Assembly: GCA_944336975.1 (NCBI GenBank)
Contig: CALVLH010000004.1
Location: 50,846-114,845 of the forward strand
Source of the DNA: an uncultured Clostridia bacterium
GTDB lineage: Bacteria; Bacillota; Clostridia; Christensenellales; Borkfalkiaceae
Direction: 5' to 3'
DNA: 64,000 nucleotides
Shown: positions 15,663 to 23,340 of the stretch, in pieces
Numbering within the stretch: the stretch's first letter is position 1
How the letters are laid out: every line of letters begins with the position of its first letter
Notes under the pieces: model-generated
Database searches by the model: none
What the model was told of the DNA's origin: nothing
Seen by the model: only the letters and a program-made list of their open reading frames with translations
Position numbers and translations under genes: made by a program

Positions 15663-17243
15663 GTGAAAAAATATCTCAAATTGCTGTTCAGTCGCCTGAC
15701 GCTGGTCGGGCTGACGATCGTCATCCTATTCATTGTCGATTTCGCGGTCGCGTTCGGCGCGATCTATTTTCTCAATTTCATTTTATCTTATCTGTTTCCT
15801 TCGGCGGCGGAGTGGATCAATGCGAGCGTGATGGCGATCTCCTGGTTGATCGTCGTGGCGACCGTCCTGCACATCGTCAACCGCGACATGGTCCCCGAAG
15901 CGAAGATCCCGTGGCTGCTGTGCGTGATCGCCCTGCAGATGTTCGGCGTCGCCATTTATGCTGTGTTTTCTTATAACCGTCCTACCAAAAAACAGCGCAA
16001 GACCTTCCGTCGGCTGTACGAGCGTTCCCGCGAGGTGCAGGAACGCACGGTGAGCAGGGAGGAACTGGAAAGCGCGATGGGGCGTTGGGCAGGGCCGGGC
16101 GAAGCCCTTTGCCGTTGCAGTTCCGCCGCCGTCCCGCACGCGGGCACAAAGACGGATTATTTCCCGAACGGCGAAGCTTTCCTGGAGAGTCTGCTCGAAG
16201 ATCTCGAACGCGCGGAAAAATATATCTTCATGGAGTATTTCATCATCGACCGCGGCAAGATGTGGTATTCCGTCCTCGACGTTCTGCGCCGCAAGGTGAA
16301 AGAAGGCGTGGAGGTCAGGGTGATGTACGACGACATCGGCAGCATGGGCAAGATCCGCACGGGATATGCCCGCCTTTTGCGCAAAGAGGGGATACAGTGC
16401 CGCAAGTTCAACGCGTTCGTACCCGTCATTTCCAACATCCACAACAATCGCGACCACCGTAAGATCACCGTGGTAGACGGCAGGATCGGCTATGTGGGCG
16501 GGATCAACCTCGCCGACGAATACATCAACGAAACGCATCCGTTCGGGCATTGGAAAGATACCGCCGTGCGCATGGAAGGGGCGGGCGTGCGCAACCTTGT
16601 CCTCATGTTTCTGCAATTGTATAATCTGCATTCGGACGACGCGGAGGACTTCGCGCCCTATATCCCCGAACGGTACGAGCCGTTTGCGGACGAGGGGTAT
16701 GTGCAGGCGTTCGGCGACGGGCCGCGCCCGCTCTATTCCCGCTCGGTGGGGGAGGACGTCTATCTCAACATCATCAACGAGGCGAAGCGGTACGTCTGGA
16801 TCACCACGCCCTATCTCATCATCGATTACCGCCTGCGGGAAGCGTTGCTCCGCGCGGCGGCGCGGGGGACGGACGTGCGCATCTTAACGCCGCATATCCC
16901 CGACAAAAAGGTCGTGTTCGCGCTCACGCGCTCCAATTACGCCGCGCTCATCAAGGGCGGGGTGAAGATCTATGAATATACGCCCGGATTCGTCCATGCG
17001 AAGAGTTTTCTCGCGGACGACGAAGTGGGGGTGGTCGGGACGATCAACCTCGACTACCGTTCCCTTCTGCACCATTTCGAATGCGCCGTGCTGATGTATC
17101 GCACGTCCGCGCTCGTTTCGCTCAAACGCGATCTGGAAGAGACGTTCGCCGTTTCCGCGTTGCAGACGGAAGCGGACGCGAAGAAGAACGTCGTCGCGCG
17201 CGGGCTGTGCGAGGTTGCAAAGGTGTTCGCCCCGCTGTTTTGA
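15663..17243 (+). CDS. cls: Cardiolipin synthase
   Basis: The 526-residue membrane enzyme joins two phosphatidylglycerols to cardiolipin and glycerol. The N-terminal third holds three hydrophobic segments (about 10-33, 39-60 and 73-94). Two phospholipase-D motifs follow: H-R-K-I-T-V-V-D near residue 265 and H-A-K-S-F-L-A-D-D near residue 445, the second trailed by G-T-I-N-L-D-Y-R-S. Start GTG 15663 is the first plausible codon after the promoter; the ribosome site is weak. Confidence 0.93.
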   Translation: MKKYLKLLFSRLTLVGLTIVILFIVDFAVAFGAIYFLNFILSYLFPSAAEWINASVMAISWLIVVATVLHIVNRDMVPEAKIPWLLCVIALQMFGVAIYAVFSYNRPTKKQRKTFRRLYERSREVQERTVSREELESAMGRWAGPGEALCRCSSAAVPHAGTKTDYFPNGEAFLESLLEDLERAEKYIFMEYFIIDRGKMWYSVLDVLRRKVKEGVEVRVMYDDIGSMGKIRTGYARLLRKEGIQCRKFNAFVPVISNIHNNRDHRKITVVDGRIGYVGGINLADEYINETHPFGHWKDTAVRMEGAGVRNLVLMFLQLYNLHSDDAEDFAPYIPERYEPFADEGYVQAFGDGPRPLYSRSVGEDVYLNIINEAKRYVWITTPYLIIDYRLREALLRAAARGTDVRILTPHIPDKKVVFALTRSNYAALIKGGVKIYEYTPGFVHAKSFLADDEVGVVGTINLDYRSLLHHFECAVLMYRTSALVSLKRDLEETFAVSALQTEADAKKNVVARGLCEVAKVFAPLF

Positions 17244-17324
17244 AGGACGAAGCATGTCGTTCCTCTCCGATGCGTGAGAGTCGGTTGATAAAAAGGGAGC
17301 GCCTTCAACGGGCGCCGGAATATT

Positions 17325-18512
17325 ATGGTTTCGTTGCTGTTGGCAGTCATCTATCTCATCTTTATCAGTTTAGGGCTACCCGACTCCCTTTTGGGCGCGG
17401 GCTGGCCGACCATGGGGGCGCAACTGGACGTGCCCCTTTCCTATGCGGGCATCGTATCCATGATCATCGCGGGCGGGACCATCTGTTCCAGCCTGCTTTC
17501 CGAACGCCTCACGCGGAAGGTGGGCACGTTCGCGGTGACGGCGGTGAGCATCCTGCTCACGGCGGCGGCGCTGTTCGGGTTTTCCACCGCGACGCGCTTT
17601 TGGATGCTCTGTCTGTGGGCGGTGCCTTACGGATTGGGCGCGGGGGCGATCGATTCGGCGATCAATAATTACGTCGCCCTGCACTATTCCTCCCGTCACA
17701 TGAGCTGGCTGCACTGCTTCTGGGGCGTGGGGACGATCATCAGTCCGTATATCATGAGCTATGCGCTCTCCGTCTCCTGTTGGAACGACGGGTATCGGTG
17801 GGTATCCTATCTGCAATTCGGCATCCTCGCGGCCGTGCTCTGCTCCCTTCCGCTGTGGAGAAAGATGGAGGCGAAAGATCCCGTCGCGGACAGCGCGCGC
17901 GTGCTCGGCATCCGCGGCGCGCTGAAGATCAGGGGCGCACCCTTTCTTCTCATCGGATTTTTCGCCTATTGCGCGGCGGAAGCGACCGCCATGTTATGGT
18001 CGAGCAGTTTCCTTGTGGGGACGCGCGGCATTTCGGAAGAACAGGCGGCGGCGTTCGCCTCGCTGTTCTTTATCGGCATCACCGCGGGGCGGTTCGTCTC
18101 GGGGTTCGTTTCGGAAAAACTCGGCGATCAGACGATGATCCGCATCGGCACGGGCGTCGCGCTGGCGGCGGTCGTGCTTATCAGCCTTCCCGTACAGACC
18201 GACGTCTGTGCGCTGGCGGGGCTTGTCGCGTTCGGCGCGGGCTGTGCGCCCGTCTATCCGAGCGTCATCCATTCCACGCCCAAAAATTTCGGAGCGGAAA
18301 ACTCCCGCGCGCTCATCGGCATCCAGATGGCGAGCGCCTATGTCGGCTCTACCTTCATGCCGCCGCTGTTCGGGCTCATCGCCAATCACGTCAGCCTGCA
18401 AATCTTTCCGCTCTGGTTGCTCCTGTTCATGGCGCTCATGATCGCCATGCTGGAGATCACCCGCAAAAAGGTGAAGGGGAGAGAGGAGCCTGCCGCGCCG
18501 TCGGAGAAATAA
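17325..18512 (+). CDS. Major facilitator superfamily transporter, FucP/sugar-like
   Basis: The 395-residue protein has twelve hydrophobic segments. The segment G-A-I-D-S-A-I-N-N-Y-V-A and the nearby M-S-W-L-H-C-F-W-G-V-G recur in MFS proteins annotated as sugar or FucP-like permeases of Clostridia. It lacks an extra domain or signal peptide. ATG 17325 follows a GCGCCGG-rich leader with no clear Shine-Dalgarno. It stands 81 bases after cls on the same strand, possibly in one transcript. Substrate unknown. Confidence 0.85.
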   Translation: MVSLLLAVIYLIFISLGLPDSLLGAGWPTMGAQLDVPLSYAGIVSMIIAGGTICSSLLSERLTRKVGTFAVTAVSILLTAAALFGFSTATRFWMLCLWAVPYGLGAGAIDSAINNYVALHYSSRHMSWLHCFWGVGTIISPYIMSYALSVSCWNDGYRWVSYLQFGILAAVLCSLPLWRKMEAKDPVADSARVLGIRGALKIRGAPFLLIGFFAYCAAEATAMLWSSSFLVGTRGISEEQAAAFASLFFIGITAGRFVSGFVSEKLGDQTMIRIGTGVALAAVVLISLPVQTDVCALAGLVAFGAGCAPVYPSVIHSTPKNFGAENSRALIGIQMASAYVGSTFMPPLFGLIANHVSLQIFPLWLLLFMALMIAMLEITRKKVKGREEPAAPSEK

Positions 18513-18608
18513 ACGAAATATATGCAGAAAGCGCGCCTGAAACGGGAAAGCGGAAAGTGGTTCGACAGAAAGAACAGACGGAAAGAGAAAACAGTTGCAA
18601 TATGAGAA

Positions 18609-18645
18609 GCGCCCGCCGCCGAACATAGTGTTCGGCGGCGGGCGC
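18609..18645. terminator. Large hairpin between convergent genes
   Basis: A perfect 17-bp GC-rich stem (18609-18625 with 18629-18645) with a 3-base loop lies between the MFS gene and the convergent methyltransferase gene. The T-tract is short (GCTTT). Confidence 0.75.
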
Positions 18646-18725
18646 GCTTTATCGATCATTGTGCCGATCCGACTGCGCTCGGCGGCGGATACGTCAGCCG
18701 ATGGGGACGGTGGTTTCTTTTGGCG

Positions 18726-19889
18726 TCATTCGACGTGGAGCACGAAGAATTTGAGATATTGCGTTTCCTCTTCGCTCAAAAGAGCGGGGTGGTCGGGCGC
18801 CTGCGAGCGCAGTTCCGCCGTGCGCACTCTGCGCCCCGAATCGCGAGCCGCCTCTTTGAGCATCTTTTCGAAGAGAGGGAAGGTCATATAGTGCGAGCAG
18901 GAGCAGGTGACGAGAAAACTGCCTCGCTTCACGAGCTTCATGCCCAGCACGTTGAGGTCTTTATAGCCGCGGTATGCGTCGGGGACTTCGCTCGCGCTCT
19001 TGCAGAAGGCGGGCGGATCGAGGATGACGCAGTCGAACGCGCGCCCCGCCTTTTTATATTCGCGCAGTTTCTCGAACACGTCCCCGCATTCCGTCGTCAC
19101 GTTGGAAAAGCCGTTGAGTTCCGCGTTTCTGCGCACGTTTCCGAGCGCGAATTCGGAGATGTCGAGCGCGGTCACTTTGTCGGCGACCGTCGCCGCGTTG
19201 AGGGAGAACCCGCCGCTGTTGCAGAAGCAGTCGAGCACTTCGCCGCGCGCATAGCGGCGCACCGCGAAGCGGTTTTCCTTCTGATCGAGGAAATATCCCG
19301 TCTTTTGCCCGCGGGGGATGCTGACGAGCATTTTAATGCCGTTTTCCGTGATCTCCGCCCATTCGGGAACTTCGCCGTAAATGACTCCCGTGGTTTCGGG
19401 CAGGCCCTCCTTTTTGCGGACGGCGACGTCCGAACGTTCGTAGATGCCCTTGGGGGCAAACTCCTTCACGAGCGCGTTCACGATCATGCCTTTGCGCTGA
19501 TCCATGCCCAGCGAGAGGAACTGCACGGAGAGATAATCGCCGTATTTATCCACGATGAGCGCGGGCAGGTCGTCCGCTTCCGCAAAGACGGCGCGGTAGC
19601 AGTTGTCGTATCCGAGCGCGCGGCGGTATCCGTTCGCGCGGTGTATGCGTTCAAAGAAAAGCTCTTCGCCGTCCTCCTCGTTCCCGCGGAGGAAGATGCG
19701 CACCAGGATCTTGGAGGCATGGTTGATGTATCCCTTGCCGATGAACCGACCGTCAAAGGCGCGGACGGTCGCAAGGGCGCCGTTTTTGTCCTTGCCCTCG
19801 ATGCGAGCGACTTCGTTGGCATACACCCAGCTATGCCCTGCGATCACACGCTTTTCTTCGCCTTTTTTCAGAAAAATTTCGTAAGCCAT
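18726..19889 (-). CDS. RlmI-like class I SAM-dependent rRNA methyltransferase
   Basis: The 387-residue protein has an N-terminal PUA-type RNA-binding domain (residues 1 to about 75; L-K-K-G-E-E-K-R...G-H-S-W-V-Y-A-N-E-V) and a C-terminal Rossmann methyltransferase with V-L-D-C-F-C-N-S-G-G-F-S, L-D-I-S and the catalytic D-P-P-A-F. This is the RlmI/YwbD group, which makes m5C in 23S rRNA; the target here is inferred. ATG 19889 has no Shine-Dalgarno and lies only 6 bases after a TATAAT box, so the mRNA is probably leaderless. The frame stays open upstream, but only through promoter DNA. Confidence 0.88.
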   Translation of the reverse strand: MAYEIFLKKGEEKRVIAGHSWVYANEVARIEGKDKNGALATVRAFDGRFIGKGYINHASKILVRIFLRGNEEDGEELFFERIHRANGYRRALGYDNCYRAVFAEADDLPALIVDKYGDYLSVQFLSLGMDQRKGMIVNALVKEFAPKGIYERSDVAVRKKEGLPETTGVIYGEVPEWAEITENGIKMLVSIPRGQKTGYFLDQKENRFAVRRYARGEVLDCFCNSGGFSLNAATVADKVTALDISEFALGNVRRNAELNGFSNVTTECGDVFEKLREYKKAGRAFDCVILDPPAFCKSASEVPDAYRGYKDLNVLGMKLVKRGSFLVTCSCSHYMTFPLFEKMLKEAARDSGRRVRTAELRSQAPDHPALLSEEETQYLKFFVLHVE

Positions 19890-19895
19890 ACATAT

Positions 19896-19924
19896 ATTAT
19901 AATGGAAACCGTTGACAATGTAAA
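19896..19924 (-). promoter_or_regulatory. Promoter giving a leaderless transcript
   Basis: Minus strand: TTTACA (19919-19924), 17-base spacer, TATAAT (19896-19901). Six bases separate the -10 box from the ATG, so transcription should begin at the start codon. It overlaps the divergent promoter at 19912-19941. Confidence 0.75.
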
Positions 19925-19941
19925 GCGGAAAATGATACAAT
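19912..19941 (+). promoter_or_regulatory. Promoter of the mntP riboswitch transcript
   Basis: TTGACA (19912-19917), 18-base spacer, TACAAT (19936-19941). It lies back-to-back with the minus-strand methyltransferase promoter, the two sharing bases 19912-19924. Confidence 0.8.
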
Positions 19942-19944
19942 GAA

Positions 19945-20075
19945 TACCGTCATAGGGGAGTAGGCGGCTTTTTTCGGAAAGCGGTAAGATCCACAGATTG
20001 AGGGGATGCCCTCGGGTTTTACCTGAAACGGCGAGACTTATGTACGGTCTTTTTTCCGTACATAAGTCTTTTTTT
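19945..20075 (+). ncRNA. yybP-ykoY manganese riboswitch with terminator
   Basis: The leader has the yybP-ykoY hallmarks: P1 5' strand CATAGG (19951-19956) running into GGGGAGTAG, a variable middle with ATGCCCTCGGG, and GGCGAGACTTATG closing P1. The 3' P1 strand also starts a terminator stem (20036-20047 with 20056-20067), followed by seven T (20069-20075). P1 and terminator are mutually exclusive, so Mn2+ binding should allow read-through. The family is known to bind Mn2+ and to sit before mntP. Confidence 0.92.
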
Positions 20076-20123
20076 ATTTTCGCTTCGCGCCGCAAACGGG
20101 AGGGCTCCCTTCGGAGAATTGCT

Positions 20124-20693
20124 ATGTCGGTATGGGAAATCGTTTTGCTCGGGATCGCGCTTTCGATGGACGCGGTCGCCGTGGGTATGACCAACGGAAT
20201 GGTCGAGCCGCAGATGAGGGTGCGAAAGGCGCTCCTGGTCGCCCTGTTCTACGGATTTTTTCAGTTTCTGATGCCCGTTCTGGGGTATTACTGCGGCGCG
20301 GCGTTCGCCTCGGCGGTGGAGAAGATCGCGCCGTGGCTGTCGTTCGGATTGCTCGCCTTCATCGGCGGGAAGATGATCTTCGACTGTTTCAAAAAGGAAG
20401 AGACGTGCGCGGAGCCCGTCGGCGTAAAAAAACTGTTTGTGCAGGCGCTCGCGACGAGCATCGACGCGCTCGCGGTGGGGGTATCCCTCCTCGCGGCGTC
20501 CACGTCGGCGGGACTTCCCTTTTCGGTATGGCTGTGCGCGCTGACCATCGGGGCGATCACGTTTTCTCTTTCCGCGGGAGCGGTCTTCCTGGGCAAAAAG
20601 ATCGGCAACCGGCTCGCGGATAAGGCGGAGCTTGTCGGGGGGCTTATCCTCATCGCGATCGGGCTGAAGATCCTGATCGAAAGCTTCCTCTGA
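20124..20693 (+). CDS. mntP: Manganese efflux pump MntP
   Basis: The 189-residue six-helix exporter lowers cytoplasmic Mn2+. Two internal repeats are visible: A-L-S-M-D-A-V-A-V-G near residue 12 and A-T-S-I-D-A-L-A-V-G near residue 112; the aspartates form the ion path. ATG 20124 has GGAG upstream and lies 48 bases after the riboswitch terminator. The family, length and riboswitch context agree. Confidence 0.95.
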   Translation: MSVWEIVLLGIALSMDAVAVGMTNGMVEPQMRVRKALLVALFYGFFQFLMPVLGYYCGAAFASAVEKIAPWLSFGLLAFIGGKMIFDCFKKEETCAEPVGVKKLFVQALATSIDALAVGVSLLAASTSAGLPFSVWLCALTIGAITFSLSAGAVFLGKKIGNRLADKAELVGGLILIAIGLKILIESFL

Positions 20694-20734
20694 CCGTGCG
20701 GCGGACTGTTTTTTCAGGAAATTCCGCTTCGCTC

Positions 20735-20763
20735 TTGACATTGTTTCCGCCGTTTGCTATAAT
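20735..20763 (+). promoter_or_regulatory. Perfect-consensus promoter for the acyltransferase gene
   Basis: TTGACA (20735-20740), 17 bases, TATAAT (20758-20763), followed by a 50-base leader. Confidence 0.85.
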
Positions 20764-20813
20764 GTTAACGTCCGAAAACATGAAATCATTTAACAAAAGA
20801 GGGGATGGAGAGT

Positions 20814-22118
20814 ATGAAGAGTGTGAAGAGGTACGATTTCTCGCGCAGGCCGCCTCGGGCAAGCAAATTCTGGATGTGGATCGCGCGTAATTTTGCGATC
20901 AAGCCTCGGCTCAAAGGAAGGAAACTGACCGTGCGTCGCCACAATATGGACGGGATCAAGCCGCCCTATCTGTTGCTTGCCACGCACGCGAGCATGATGG
21001 ACTTTCCCGTCATGTACACGGCGGTGCATCCCTATAACGCGAACAACGTCGTCGCGATCGACGCGATCCGCGACGTGGGCGACTGGCTCATGCGCCGCCT
21101 CGGCTGCATCGCCAAGCGCAAATTCATCAAGGATTATTATCTCATCCGCAACATGAAGTATGCGGCGGACAATTACGGCGACATCGTCTGCGTCTATCCC
21201 GAAGCGCGTTATTCTCTGGACGGGTGCGAGTCCTTCCTGCCCGACTCTCTGGGCAAGATGTGCCGACTGATGAAGGTACCCGTGGTCGTGCTGAGGATGT
21301 ACGGCAACTTCGTGATGTCCCCGCAGTGGAACAAGGACGAACAGTATCTGCCCCTCGAATGCGATCTCGAACTCATCGCGACGGCGGAAGAGGCGCAGAC
21401 GCTCCCCGTCGAAGAACTGAACGCGCGTATCCGCAAGGCGTTCGAGCGCGACGATTATGCCTATCAGAAGGAGCGCGGGATCGTCAACGCCAATCCCAAG
21501 CGCGCGAACGGACTGCACAACATCCTCTATCAGTGCCCGCATTGCGGCAAGGAATTCAAGATGTATTCGGAAGGCACCCGTCTTTGGTGCGCCGCCTGCG
21601 GCAAGGGTTGGCAGATGACCGAGCTGGGCGAGCTGGAAGCGGAAACGGGCGAGACGGAATTTTCGCACATCCCCGACTGGTTCAAGTGGGAACGCGCCAA
21701 CGTGCGCAAGGAAGTGCGCGAGGGGACGTATCGCTTCGAGGACGAAGTCACCGTACATACGCTGCCCAACGCCAAGCGGTTCTACGATCAGGGGAAGGGC
21801 AGGTTCGTGCAGACGTGCGAGGGGACGTATCTCGAATGCAACGCGTACGGCGAGCCCGTCACGCTCGAATGGGCGGGGACGGAGCTGGAGAGTATCCACG
21901 TCGAATACGATTACCCGTACCGCAAGGACAAATATAAGAAGAATATCTTCGGCGACTGCCTGGACATCTCCACGCATGACGACAGCTATTGGCTGCATCC
22001 CGTGACGAAGCGCGACCAGCTCACCAAGATCTCGTTCGCGACGGAGGAGATCTATGCGCTCGCGCAGGAGAAGGTAAAAGAGGAACGCGCGGCGAAAGCG
22101 GCAAAAAAGAAGGATTGA
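20814..22118 (+). CDS. PlsC-like lysophospholipid acyltransferase with zinc ribbon and extra C-terminal domain
   Basis: This 434-residue protein has an acyltransferase domain in the first 220 residues with the H-x4-D motif (T-H-A-S-M-M-D) and an F-P-E-G-like Y-P-E-A-R-Y-S. A zinc ribbon follows near residue 245 (C-P-H-C-G...C-A-A-C-G), then about 180 residues of beta-rich sequence. The normal PlsC is about 200-250 residues, so the ribbon and tail are additions. It presumably acylates a glycerophospholipid or glycolipid at the membrane. ATG 20814 was preferred to 20805 because GAGGGG is 9 bases before it. Confidence 0.78.
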   Translation: MKSVKRYDFSRRPPRASKFWMWIARNFAIKPRLKGRKLTVRRHNMDGIKPPYLLLATHASMMDFPVMYTAVHPYNANNVVAIDAIRDVGDWLMRRLGCIAKRKFIKDYYLIRNMKYAADNYGDIVCVYPEARYSLDGCESFLPDSLGKMCRLMKVPVVVLRMYGNFVMSPQWNKDEQYLPLECDLELIATAEEAQTLPVEELNARIRKAFERDDYAYQKERGIVNANPKRANGLHNILYQCPHCGKEFKMYSEGTRLWCAACGKGWQMTELGELEAETGETEFSHIPDWFKWERANVRKEVREGTYRFEDEVTVHTLPNAKRFYDQGKGRFVQTCEGTYLECNAYGEPVTLEWAGTELESIHVEYDYPYRKDKYKKNIFGDCLDISTHDDSYWLHPVTKRDQLTKISFATEEIYALAQEKVKEERAAKAAKKKD

Positions 22119-22132
22119 GCGCGCAAACGCGC

Positions 22133-22161
22133 TTGACATTTTCATGCGGAAATGGTACGCT
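22133..22161 (+). promoter_or_regulatory. Promoter of the CaCA riboswitch transcript
   Basis: TTGACA (22133-22138), 17-base spacer, TACGCT (22156-22161, a weak -10). It lies just before the second riboswitch. Confidence 0.6.
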
Positions 22162-22167
22162 TTTCCT

Positions 22168-22292
22168 TGTTGAAAGGGAGTAGTCCGTTTCTGCGTCGCG
22201 GCAACATACCCCGGGAGCATCCCGTGTTGCGACGGTTCGTTTCCGAACGACAAGACTTTCGGCAAAGCAATTTGTCCGCAAGTCTTTTTTTT
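22168..22292 (+). ncRNA. Second yybP-ykoY-type manganese riboswitch
   Basis: The same hallmarks recur: GAAAG (P1) running into GGGAGTAG at 22173-22182, a GC-rich stem around GCAACA...TGTTGC (22201-22230), then ACAAGACTTTC (22250-22260) closing P1. AAGACTT (22252-22258) can instead pair with AAGTCTT (22280-22286) to make a terminator with a T8 tract. Calling it yybP-ykoY rests on the conserved GGGAGTAG and CAAGAC elements and the P1/terminator exclusion. Confidence 0.82.
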
Positions 22293-22307
22293 GCGGAAGG
22301 AGCGGGT

Positions 22308-23312
22308 ATGTTATATTTTCAGATCTTTTTGCTCGTTTTGGGGCTTGCTCTGCTCGTGAAGGGAGCGGATTGGCTGGTGGACGGGAGCGCGGGCGTCGCG
22401 CGCAAGTGCAAAGTCTCGCCGCTCGTCATCGGACTGACCATCGTCGCGTTCGGCACGAGCGCGCCCGAGCTTGCCGTTTCCGTCGCTTCGGCGATCGGCG
22501 GCTCGACGGACATCGCCATCGGCAACGTCGTGGGCAGCAACATCGCCAACATCCTGCTCATCCTGGGGCTTTCGGCGCTCTTCCACGATCTTCCCGTGCA
22601 AAAGAGCTCTTTAAGGCTCGACCTTCCCGTCCTGCTGATCGCGAGCGGACTGCTCGTGGGACTGGGGGCTTGGCAGAACTCCCTGCAATGGTGGGACGGG
22701 CTCATGCTTCTCGCCGTATTTTCGGCGTATATGGCGGTGCTTCTCACGCAGGCGCGGAAAGAACAAAAACTTCTGCCGCAATCCGGCGCGGAAGAGCCGC
22801 GCACGGAGGAAGCGGAACCGGCGCCCAAGGGAAAGGTCGGGCAGTGGCTTGCTCATATGAAGGAAAAGACGTGGTTTCTCGTCGCGCTCGTCGTCGTGGG
22901 ACTTGCCATGGTGGTGGGCGGCGGCACGGTGCTCGTCGACGCCGCCAAATATATCGCTTCCTATTTCGGCGTGAGCGAACGCATCATCGGTCTGACCGTG
23001 GTCGCGATCGGCACGTCTCTGCCCGAACTCGTGACTTCCGTCGTCGCCGCCGTCAAGGGGGAAACGGACATCGCGGTGGGCAACGTCATCGGGAGCAATA
23101 TCTTCAACATCTTCTTCGTGGCGGGCATTTCTTCTCTCTTCGCTCCGCTTGCGTTTTCCGCGTCGAATCTCGTCGATTCGCTCGTCGCGCTCGGCGCGGC
23201 GGCGCTGCTCTTCGCGCTGTCCCTGTTCCGCGGGCATCGCCTGGGCAAAGCCGCAGGGGCGGTCATGCTCGTTTGCTTCGTCGGATATTACGTCTATCTC
23301 TTCCTCGCATAG
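22308..23312 (+). CDS. CaCA-family cation antiporter (YrbG-like)
   Basis: The 334-residue membrane protein has two inverted five-helix repeats, each with the alpha motif: G-L-T-I-V-A-F-G-T-S-A-P-E and G-N-V-V-G-S-N-I-A-N in the first, G-L-T-V-V-A-I-G-T-S-L-P-E and G-N-V-I-G-S-N-I-F-N in the second. A charged loop (about 143-180) joins them. Relatives exchange Na+ or H+ for Ca2+. The manganese riboswitch upstream suggests that this one exports Mn2+ or responds to its stress (inference). ATG 22308 has GGAAGGAG upstream. Confidence 0.92.
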   Translation: MLYFQIFLLVLGLALLVKGADWLVDGSAGVARKCKVSPLVIGLTIVAFGTSAPELAVSVASAIGGSTDIAIGNVVGSNIANILLILGLSALFHDLPVQKSSLRLDLPVLLIASGLLVGLGAWQNSLQWWDGLMLLAVFSAYMAVLLTQARKEQKLLPQSGAEEPRTEEAEPAPKGKVGQWLAHMKEKTWFLVALVVVGLAMVVGGGTVLVDAAKYIASYFGVSERIIGLTVVAIGTSLPELVTSVVAAVKGETDIAVGNVIGSNIFNIFFVAGISSLFAPLAFSASNLVDSLVALGAAALLFALSLFRGHRLGKAAGAVMLVCFVGYYVYLFLA

Positions 23313-23340
23313 GGAAAGGAGGAAGAAAAAGGAGCCGAAA

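Noticed and set aside
20790-22265. A 491-residue minus-strand frame opposite the acyltransferase
   Set aside because: The plus-strand gene has conserved catalytic motifs and a perfect promoter; the minus frame is a compositional shadow.
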